Shown: positions 8,685 to 14,358 of the stretch, piece by piece
How the letters are laid out: the number at the start of each line of letters is the position of its first letter
How positions within the stretch are numbered: position 1 is the first letter of the stretch
Assembly (NCBI GenBank): GCA_036496265.1
Contig: DASXLL010000128.1
Coordinates: 1-24,568, forward strand
DNA: 24,568 nt
Source: CAYLLN01 sp036496265
Lineage (GTDB): Bacteria; Planctomycetota; Planctomycetia; Pirellulales; Pirellulaceae
Direction of reading: 5' to 3'
The notes under the pieces: generated by a model
The model's input: only the letters and a program-made list of their open reading frames with translations
Databases searched by the model: none
Told to the model about the DNA's origin: nothing
Translations under genes and position numbers: made by a program

Positions 8685-9419
8685 TCACAGAATCAACCAA
8701 TCCGTACACGGCTTTTCGCTGGGATCGGGCAATTCCTCCCAGAGCTTGCGGCCGCCTTCAGCCACCGTGCGATTGTGGCCGCGGCGGACGCCGTCGGGCA
8801 ATTCGGGCAGTTCTTTGACATTGCCGCCGCCGAGGACGACGTAATCGGCCATCATCGCGTGCTTCAGAAAGGGCACAACTTCCATCACGACTTTCGTCCA
8901 CTTTTTCACGCCCAGTTCTTCGAATCCCTGATCGCCGAGCAATTCGAAGAGGCGATGTTCCATAAAGTGAATGCGGCCCATGTCGAGCGACAAGACGAGC
9001 CGATCGGCAATTAATGCGGAACCGACACCCGTGCCTAGACCGAGAAACAGCATGCGCCCGCCGTCGTAACTGCCGAGAGCCTGCAGGCTGGCGTCATTCA
9101 TGATTCGCACGGGACAATCGAACGACGACGAATAGTGAAAGCCGACCCAGCCGGGGGCGAGATTCGGCGGATCCTCGACGATGCGTCCGCCACTGACCCG
9201 CGTGGGAATGCCCAGCGCAATTTTCTCGTAGGTCCAATGTTTGGCGTGGTCTTTGGCCTGTTTCACCATTTCATCGGGCGTGAGCGATTTGCCCGATTCG
9301 AATTTCAGATGCTCGGCGTGGCTGGTGTGCCAGAGCTTGACGGAGTTGCCGCCGATGTCGATGACGAGGATGCCGGGGGGCGGCTCGGTTTGTTGTTCCT
9401 TCACCTCTTCATCGCTCAT
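8685..9419 (-). CDS. ROK-family sugar kinase (polyphosphate-glucokinase-like)
   Basis: The product is 244 residues, typical for this branch of the ROK/PPGK group, which phosphorylates glucose or a related sugar in the cytoplasm using ATP or polyphosphate. Visible motifs are the phosphate-binding VIDIGGNSVK (20-28), NLAPGWVGF, the catalytic-base region MNDAS (Asp109), the adenosine/phosphate loop LGLGTGVGSALI and VVLGGGN near the C-terminus. The usual DIGGT is DIGGN here. The ATG overlaps the TGA of the upstream HAD gene (ATGA, 9416-9419), indicating one transcript with coupled translation. Phosphoryl donor and sugar cannot be read from the sequence. Confidence 0.87.
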   Translation of the reverse strand: MSDEEVKEQQTEPPPGILVIDIGGNSVKLWHTSHAEHLKFESGKSLTPDEMVKQAKDHAKHWTYEKIALGIPTRVSGGRIVEDPPNLAPGWVGFHYSSSFDCPVRIMNDASLQALGSYDGGRMLFLGLGTGVGSALIADRLVLSLDMGRIHFMEHRLFELLGDQGFEELGVKKWTKVVMEVVPFLKHAMMADYVVLGGGNVKELPELPDGVRRGHNRTVAEGGRKLWEELPDPSEKPCTDWLIL

Positions 9420-10126
9420 GCAACGAGCTCCTTGCGCGGCCGACGTGTGCCGAGTTCTTGCAAATCAGTGGCCAGCAGCCGATCGATGAGCTCGACGACG
9501 CCGGCGCCGTGGTCTGCCGTCAGAACCATATCGCAGCGCTCTTTGAGGAGCGGCAAGGCGTTGCCGACGGCGGCGGCGACGGCGCAGGATTCGAGGAAGG
9601 CATGGTCGTTTTCCGCGTCGCCGACGCCGACGACGTTGCCGGAGGCTAAGTTCATACGTTTGAGGGCTTTTTTGAGTCCTGTGGCTTTGTTGATGCCGCT
9701 GGGGAGGACCATGACGGCCCGCTTGTTGAAGATGATTTGATACTCGAGGCCGAGCGATTGGATGATGTCGAGAACCGTGTTTTCGTGCGGTCGCCAGGTG
9801 GCGAAGATGACTTTGCCGACGGAGAACGGCTTAATGCCGCGGTGAACGACCTCAGTTAGAAAAGCCTCCGGCGGCGGCTCGCCTAAGACTTCTTCGCGGC
9901 CTTCATTGGGCCAAACCAGAAGCGCGCCGTTTTCGGCGATGATCGCGTCGCAGAGCTTGAAATCGGGAAAAACGGATTCGAGCTCGGGCAACTCGCGGCC
10001 GGTGACGAGGATGAATTTGCGGCCGGAGGCTTTGAGGCGGCGGATGGCGGCGAGGGATTCGTCGGAAACGTGGCTGTCTTGAGCCAGGGTGCCGTCGTAA
10101 TCGGAGGCGAGGGCGAGGTAGTGCAT
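9416..10126 (-). CDS. HAD-superfamily phosphatase (Cof/SPP-like)
   Basis: This 236-residue protein has all four HAD motifs: I, SDYDGT (nucleophile Asp9, acid Asp11); II, LVTGRE; III, the Lys in INKATG; IV, GVGDAENDHAF. The cap lies between motifs II and III, as in the Cof and sucrose-phosphate-phosphatase groups, which dephosphorylate sugar phosphates. From memory, close relatives also occur as the N-terminal part of larger HerA-like ATPase fusions; here the gene stands alone. It is the first gene of a two-gene unit with the ROK kinase. No clear Shine-Dalgarno precedes the ATG. The pairing suggests a phosphatase and kinase acting on the same sugar pool, which is inference. Confidence 0.87.
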   Translation of the reverse strand: MHYLALASDYDGTLAQDSHVSDESLAAIRRLKASGRKFILVTGRELPELESVFPDFKLCDAIIAENGALLVWPNEGREEVLGEPPPEAFLTEVVHRGIKPFSVGKVIFATWRPHENTVLDIIQSLGLEYQIIFNKRAVMVLPSGINKATGLKKALKRMNLASGNVVGVGDAENDHAFLESCAVAAAVGNALPLLKERCDMVLTADHGAGVVELIDRLLATDLQELGTRRPRKELVA

Positions 10127-10396
10127 CGGCTGGTCATATCAGGGGTGCTGCGAGTTGAAATGCAAAGGGTGTGCCTAATGGCCGAAGGTCGCGGAGGAGA
10201 AGGATTAAGAGCAAGAGTAAGATTAAGAATTGGATTAAGAGTAAGAGCAAGATTAAGAGTATGACAGTTCGGTCCTACTCTTTCTCCTGCTCGTACTCTT
10301 AATCATCGTCCTACTCTTAATCTTCATCTTTCTCTTACTCTTTCGGCTGCCGGCGGCGTCGAATTACCGGGAGGACTTACGTCCCCCCGCTCGCCT
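10127..10396. repeat. Gap with long purine/pyrimidine inverted repeat
   Basis: The main content is 10199-10345. The left arm is made of AAGAGTAAGATTAAGAG units (purine-rich). The right arm from about 10273 is made of CTACTCTTAATC units (pyrimidine-rich). The two arms pair imperfectly over more than 50 bases around a loop near ATGACAGTTCGG. The remainder is the dapF 3' hairpin and the short upstream region of the HAD gene. I see no gene here. Confidence 0.75.
10368..10389 (-). terminator. 3' hairpin after dapF
   Basis: Reading the dapF strand, the TAA stop is followed by AGGCGAGCG and then a stem of eight pairs, GGGGGGAC/GTCCTCCC, around a GTAA tetraloop (GNRA type). One pair is G-T. The same layout follows the gene at 22172. 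No U-tract follows. Confidence 0.5.
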
Positions 10397-11236
10397 TTAG
10401 TCGGGCCAGTCGCCGGAGAAGACTTCGGTGGCGGGGCCGGTCATGTAGACGTGGCCGTCGGATTCGCGCCATTCGAGCTCGAGGTCGCCGCCGCGGAGGT
10501 GGTTGATTATGCGTCGTTCGGTACGGCCGGTGAGCACGCCGGCGACGCAGACGGCGCTGGCGCCGGTGCCGCAGGCGAGCGTTTCGCCGCTGCCGCGTTC
10601 CCAGGTTCGCTGGCGGACTTCTTTCGATGATAAAAGTTCGATGAATTCGACGTTCACGCGGGCGGGAAACGCGGGAGCGTGCTCGATTTTGGGGCCGAGA
10701 CCGAGGACGAGGTCGTCGGTGGCTTTTTCGACGTAGGTGACGCAGTGGGGATTGCCCATCGAGACGCAGGTGACTTGTAATGTTTGGCCTGCGACGGTCA
10801 ACGGGACATCGAGCGGCGGGCTGCCTTTGAGCTGCGTCGGTATCTTGGCCGCTTCCAGAATCGGCTGACCCATGTTGACGCAGACGCGATCGACTTTGTT
10901 GTTTTTCAGTTCGAGATCGACGGTTAGAATGCCGTTGCCCGTTTGGATTCGCAGTGTGTTGGCCTTCTTGATGCCGTGGTCGTAGACGTACTTCGCTACG
11001 CACCGCAGACCATTGCCGCACATCTCGGATTCGCTGCCGTCGGCGTTGTACATCCGCATGCGGGCATCAGCCCCGTTATCGCTCGGGCAAATCAGTATTA
11101 GGCCGTCGCCGCCGATGCCGAAATGGCGATCGGCCATCTTTTGGGCCAGCGTGGCCGGGTCTTTGGGGAACGGCACGTCGAAGCAATTGACGTAGACGTA
11201 GTCGTTGCCGATGCCGTGCATTTTGGTGAAGCGCAT
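10397..11236 (-). CDS. dapF: Diaminopimelate epimerase
   Basis: DapF interconverts LL- and meso-diaminopimelate, the last step before meso-DAP enters peptidoglycan or lysine. The protein is 279 residues, the normal size, beginning FTKMHGIGNDYVYVN as in the family. Both catalytic cysteines are present: EMCGNG (Cys73) and LACGTGA (about Cys222), plus NADGS and GNPHCV for substrate binding. This fits a planctomycete making DAP-type peptidoglycan. The ATG has no Shine-Dalgarno but a perfect TATAAT (11243-11248) ends six bases before it. A hairpin follows the stop. No other dap gene is adjacent. Confidence 0.97.
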   Translation of the reverse strand: MRFTKMHGIGNDYVYVNCFDVPFPKDPATLAQKMADRHFGIGGDGLILICPSDNGADARMRMYNADGSESEMCGNGLRCVAKYVYDHGIKKANTLRIQTGNGILTVDLELKNNKVDRVCVNMGQPILEAAKIPTQLKGSPPLDVPLTVAGQTLQVTCVSMGNPHCVTYVEKATDDLVLGLGPKIEHAPAFPARVNVEFIELLSSKEVRQRTWERGSGETLACGTGASAVCVAGVLTGRTERRIINHLRGGDLELEWRESDGHVYMTGPATEVFSGDWPD

Positions 11237-11242
11237 GGGGAA

Positions 11243-11248
11243 ATTATA
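11243..11248 (-). promoter_or_regulatory. TATAAT -10 box next to the dapF start
   Basis: A perfect TATAAT on the minus strand lies six bases before the dapF ATG, so transcription would begin at or next to the start codon. The -35 region falls in the GTGAGTGGTGAG repeat and matches poorly. Confidence 0.4.
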
Positions 11249-11335
11249 GGTAGTGAGTGGTGAGTCGGTGAGTGGTGAGTCGGTGGGTTGGTCAGTGCGG
11301 AATGCGGAGTTCGGAGTGCGGAATGGAGGAAAGGC
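11249..11335. repeat. Simple repeat GTGAGTGGTGAGTCG and GCGGAATGCGGAG
   Basis: This is tandem GTGAGTGGTGAGTCG followed by GGAATGCGGAGTTCGGAGTGCGG-type units, between dapF and the HTH gene. A second copy of the GTGAGTGGTGAG part lies at 23341-23372. Confidence 0.7.
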
Positions 11336-11340
11336 TGTGG

Positions 11341-12309
11341 TTATTTTTTGGAGAGGAGGCGTTGGAGGCGGCGGCGTTCGCGGCGGGTGGAGTGATTTTT
11401 GGTGGTGAGGGCGATGGATTGGGGGGTGATTTGGAGTTCGGTGATGGGTTCATCACTATCGGATGCGTCGGAGAGCAGGGGCAAGATGCCCGTGGCACCC
11501 GATGGGTGAGCAGGGGAGAGAAATGATTGGCGGGCGGTATGGTTGGCGTTTTGATTCGAAGCGGAAGATGTTTCCGTGGAATGAGATAGCGTGTCTGTCA
11601 GCGAGTGTTTTGGATTGGCGATTGAGACGGGAGTTTGTGGAGGTGAGCAGGCCCTGATTGGGGGAGGGGAAGGGAATGATGAATTAGGAATGCTGAATGA
11701 TGAAGGGGCGGTAGCGGCGGCGACTGCGGGTGGTGATATGGAGGCCGCATCACCCTCGCTTACGCTTCGGGTTGGTGTTGGTGGGCCGGCGCTTGCTTCG
11801 CAAGCTGGTCCCACCCTACTTTCTGCGGCGGTGGTGGGTTGGGGTGCGGGGGGATGGATGGTCTGGTCCGCTTCTTGTCCCTCGCGGAGCGAGAGGACTA
11901 CATTGTCTTCCGCGGCGAGGGAGAGGAGGGTGTGAGGGTGAGCGGGGAGTTTGGATTGGGCGGTGAGGAGGCGGATGAGGAGGTTGACGTATTTGGTTTC
12001 GCGGGTTTGCTGCCAGGCGCGCTCGCATTCGCAGGTGTACCGATGCAGTCGCTCGGAGGCGATGTGCTGGGCGAGGCGGATTTGGGCGGCCTGGCGGGTT
12101 TCGTCGTGAGCCGGGAGGTTTTCGGCGAGCCAGTCGGCGACACGGCGGACGATTTGGCGGATGCGAGTTTGTGAGATTTTCAGTTCTTCGGCGGCCTGGC
12201 GGGTGCTGAAGCCGTCGATGATGAGGCGTTCGTAGGCGAGGAAATCGCGGGGGGAGGGAGGAAGGGGGCTCGGGATTCGGGGTTCGGGGTTAAGGGAAGT
12301 CGTTGTCAT
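11341..12309 (-). CDS. HTH (sigma region 4-like) protein with repeat-derived C-terminal half
   Basis: The protein is 322 residues and its ATG has AGGAG seven bases upstream. Residues ~20-75 form a helix-turn-helix (YERLIIDGFSTRQAAEELKISQTRIRQIV), like sigma-70 region 4 or small terminase/transposase HTHs. Residues ~80-140 are helical and Arg-rich (TKYVNLLIRLLTAQSKLP). From ~145 the sequence is Pro/Ser/Thr-rich and contains translated intergenic repeats: RVGPACEASAGPPTPTRSVSEG (about 163-186), FSIPNSSF (about 205) and SGATGILP (about 271). The basic end (RRERRRLQRLLSKK) looks genuine. It could bind DNA; the role is unknown. Part of the tail may be dispensable filler. Confidence 0.65.
   Translation of the reverse strand: MTTTSLNPEPRIPSPLPPSPRDFLAYERLIIDGFSTRQAAEELKISQTRIRQIVRRVADWLAENLPAHDETRQAAQIRLAQHIASERLHRYTCECERAWQQTRETKYVNLLIRLLTAQSKLPAHPHTLLSLAAEDNVVLSLREGQEADQTIHPPAPQPTTAAESRVGPACEASAGPPTPTRSVSEGDAASISPPAVAAATAPSSFSIPNSSFPSPPPIRACSPPQTPVSIANPKHSLTDTLSHSTETSSASNQNANHTARQSFLSPAHPSGATGILPLLSDASDSDEPITELQITPQSIALTTKNHSTRRERRRLQRLLSKK
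11476..11508. repeat. GGCAAGATGCCCGTGGCACCC repeat copy inside the HTH gene
   Basis: The core GGCAAGATGCCxGTGxCACCC is shared with 19116-19144 (GCACTGGCAAGATGCCAGTG) and, in a variant form, with 12624-12653 (GCACTGGCGACACGCCAGTG). Here it is read in frame on the minus strand. Confidence 0.7.
11750..11822. repeat. GTGGGCCGGCG...CCCACCCTAC repeat copy inside the HTH gene
   Basis: This composite repeat has CCTCGCTTACGCTTCGGGTT followed by GTGGGCCGGCGCTTGCTTCG and CAAGCTGGTCCCACCCTAC. The second half recurs at 23476-23514 and 24386-24424. Read in frame on the minus strand it gives PTRSVSEG. Confidence 0.8.
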
Positions 12310-12742
12310 GGTGGGCTCCTAGGCGAGGAAATCAGAATGCAGAATGCAGAATGTGGTAGCCAGGAGTTTACGAAGGGGTGTGGACTAGTCTGGTCCTTTT
12401 CAGTCAAGGGAATAAAAGATTTTTTTGAAATTGGGGGAAGGGAGATTAACCGCGGAGGGCGCGGAGGGCCGCAGAGGAGGAAAGGGGCCGCGGATGAACG
12501 CGGATGACGCGGATTTCTTGGGAGAGCAGGCGGTCGGCGGAGGGAGTGTTATTCAGGAGATCAGTCTTTACTCCGAAGCGACGTTGGAAAAGGAACAGGC
12601 TGAGAGACGTCGCTCGTTTCGATCAGCACTGGCGACACGCCAGTGGCACCCTGTCCGGATGATCACATCATGACAGGGATTGGCGCTGGGACTTCCCGGT
12701 GTCGTCGTGGCGTTGATTAGCCAATGCCAGAAGGCCGTTATT
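12310..12742. repeat. Gene-free, repeat-rich stretch upstream of the HTH gene
   Basis: Contents in order: triple AGAATGC units (12334-12353); a T/A-rich tract near 12415-12430 with TTGACT on the minus strand; a block of CGCGGAGGG and GCGGATGAACGCGGATGACG units (12446-12515); and a palindromic GCACTGGCGACACGCCAGTG copy (12624-12653). The small open frame across it is made of these units and is not called as a gene. Confidence 0.65.
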
Positions 12743-13273
12743 ATGGCAGCGATGAGCACGACGCAGCACGGCAAATTTTATCGGTACGTTGGGCCACCAG
12801 AGATTGCCAAGCGGGCCTGCGCGGAAGCGATTGGATTTCCAATTTCCTCGCCTGATGATGTTCGGATTTGGCTTGAGCAAACAGGGCAAAGACGAATCGG
12901 CGACGTGCTAATTGCGACTTTTGTTGTCGATACAAATGGCGTGTTGAGAATTGCTGATCGCCGATCCGAACACATAGCGTGCGCAGGCGGCAAACCAGTC
13001 TTGTCGGCCGGGGAAATTACCTTCTCAGTTGGCAAGGAAGTTGAAGTTGTCGAAGTTAGCAATCAATCGACCGGCTATTGTCCGGAGCCTGAATCTTGGC
13101 CGTCTGTTGCAACCGCGCTGGCTCGGTCTGGCTTAAATTGCCTGCAGAATTCTTCAAATGCATGTCTATTTCGTCGCGGCGACGGTTGCCACTCGATTAC
13201 GCTCGTGAAGGACTCGTTGTTTAAATGCGGAATGTGCGGGGCGACATTGTCACCCGCATACAACGTCCAGTGA
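12743..13273 (+). CDS. Conserved hypothetical protein with zinc-ribbon-like C-terminus
   Basis: The product is about 176 residues. The ATG at 12743 has AGAAGG eight bases upstream; the ATG at 12752 (MSTTQHGKFYRYVG) is an alternative. Conserved-looking segments are FYRYVGPPEI, ATFVVDTNGVLRIADRRSEH, ACAGGKPVLSAGEITF and NQSTGYCPEPESWPSVATAL. I recall this combination from an uncharacterised bacterial family. Relatives end with two CxxC pairs; here the first is degraded (FRRGDGCHS, one Cys) while the second is intact (CGMCG), so metal binding is uncertain. Base composition is visibly less GC-rich than the neighbours, and the gene is an island between repeat blocks, which suggests separate acquisition. 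Function unknown. Confidence 0.75.
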   Translation: MAAMSTTQHGKFYRYVGPPEIAKRACAEAIGFPISSPDDVRIWLEQTGQRRIGDVLIATFVVDTNGVLRIADRRSEHIACAGGKPVLSAGEITFSVGKEVEVVEVSNQSTGYCPEPESWPSVATALARSGLNCLQNSSNACLFRRGDGCHSITLVKDSLFKCGMCGATLSPAYNVQ

Positions 13274-13757
13274 GAACGCCACTGTGCGATTCGGCCCCGA
13301 CACGAGTGCCGGTGCTGGCATCGATCGTGTCGATGATGGACTTGGTTCGGATGTGAAACCCCGTTGGGGTTTGTGGTCGTGTTGGTGATTGCGGTTCTAG
13401 GGTGCGCGGCATGCGCCGCGACCCTGGGCTGTGTTGTGTGACGCCGTTCGCGTCGGGAGACGGGGAGAGGAGCGTACAAAGTACAGAGTACTGAGTGCAA
13501 AGTTCGATGGCTAAAGCCGTGGGCGGAAGCCCGGTAAACCGGGCTGAGGTAGAAATGGTATTTGGGATTTTGAGCCCGCGATAAATCGCGGGCCTAAAGG
13601 GCGAAGGGCCATTAATGGCCCTGGGGATGTGGTGGCTAGTCGAAGTGAAACGCCGTTGAGTTTTGTGGTCGTTTTCCAGTGATCCCAGGGTGCGCGGCAG
13701 GCGCCGCGACCCTGGGCTGTGTTGTGTAACGCCGTTGGCGTAGGGAGGACGGAATCG
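13274..13757. repeat. Gene-free stretch with a ~105-bp direct repeat pair and three palindromes
   Basis: Two direct copies, 13353-13463 and 13645-13750, share GTGAAAC, TTTGTGGTCGT, GGGTGCGCGGCA, GCGCCGCGACCCTGGGCTGT and GTTGTGT. Each ends in a palindrome-like ACGCCGTTxGCGT. Between them are three different perfect palindromes at 13528-13545, 13574-13593 and 13605-13622. No open frame or RNA gene is recognised. Confidence 0.8.
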
Positions 13758-14090
13758 TTAGCCGACGAGGTCGAGTTGGTTGCCGCAGGCGCCGGTGGGG
13801 TCTTTGCTGATGGGGGGGAGGGGGGAGTCGGTGGTGGAGGCGGTCGCAGCGGCGGTGGTTTTTTTGCGGCGGGTGTTTTCCCAGAGGCGGCGGCCGTCGG
13901 CGTCGCGGTCGGTGGTGCTGGCGTCTTCTTCGGTTTGGCCGATGCCGGCGGCGTTTTCGGCGTGCTCGTCGGCGGTGACGGCGCGGGATTGGTCGGTGGT
14001 TTCGGTATCGACGCGCTGGGTGTCGGCGGCGCGCTGGGCGCCGGCGGTGGTGGCGAGGCCGCCGAGGATGCCGAGGGAGGCGATGCTCAT
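13758..14090 (-). CDS. Small conserved planctomycete-type protein of unknown function
   Basis: The product is 110 residues. The ATG has GGAG seven bases upstream (GGAGTGTTCTC). It begins MSIASLGILGGLATTAGAQ and has a middle of acidic/Gln-Thr character, HAENAAGIGQTEED. It then has the segment DRDADGRRLW, followed by a basic/Thr-rich linker, and it ends SKDPTGACGNQLDLVG. I recall proteins with the same start, the DRDADGRRLW segment and the same LDL end from planctomycete genomes, without known function. There is no catalytic motif. The first ~18 residues are only weakly hydrophobic, so secretion is unclear. It is flanked by repeats on both sides. Confidence 0.75.
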   Translation of the reverse strand: MSIASLGILGGLATTAGAQRAADTQRVDTETTDQSRAVTADEHAENAAGIGQTEEDASTTDRDADGRRLWENTRRKKTTAAATASTTDSPLPPISKDPTGACGNQLDLVG

Positions 14091-14121
14091 GAGAACACTC
14101 CAATACCAATCATGTCTTTTA

Positions 14122-14300
14122 CATCAAATGACCAATGACCAAGCACCAAGGACCAAACAAATTCGAAATCCGAAGTTCGAAGCACGAAGCACGAAGCAAA
14201 TTCGAATGAATCAAATTCGAAAGCTGCCGCTGGGCGCGTTTGAAACATTCGTATTTCTTTCATTGGTGCTTGTCTCGGATTTCGTGCTTCGTGCTTTGCG
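14122..14300. repeat. Second TGACCAATGACCAAGC inverted repeat
   Basis: The left part is AATGACCAATGACCAAGCACCAAGG plus GAAGCACGAAGCACGAAGC-type units, with TTCGAA in several places. The right part is TTGGTGCTTGTCTCGG and TTCGTGCTTCGTGCTTTGCG. The arms pair over much of their length. It lies between the AsmA-like stop and the small gene start, and shares units with 5886-6012. Confidence 0.78.
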
Positions 14301-14307
14301 TTTACGT

Positions 14308-14336
14308 CGGAGGCTCGGCGGGAGCCTCGCCCTCCC
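14308..14336 (-). terminator. Hairpin after the AsmA-like gene
   Basis: On the minus strand GAGGCTC-CCGCC-GAGCCTC forms a stem of at least seven pairs about 22 bases past the AsmA-like stop. It is a dispersed repeat type and may end or protect the transcript. No U-run follows. Confidence 0.4.
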
Positions 14337-14358
14337 AAGTGGGTCGCCCTCCAAAAGC

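Noticed and set aside
12425..12673. Open frame of 82 codons, plus strand
   Set aside because: It is composed of CGCGGAGGG, GCGGATGACG and CACTGGCGACACGCC repeat units.
13500..13640. CRISPR array or tRNA in the palindrome cluster
   Set aside because: The palindromes differ from each other, with no regular spacers, and no cloverleaf with a CCA-type acceptor was seen. I found no tRNA or rRNA elsewhere in the window.
14087..14338. Open frame of 83 codons, minus strand
   Set aside because: It is the translation of the TGACCAATGACCAAGC and TTCGAA repeat units, with no codon bias or independent support.
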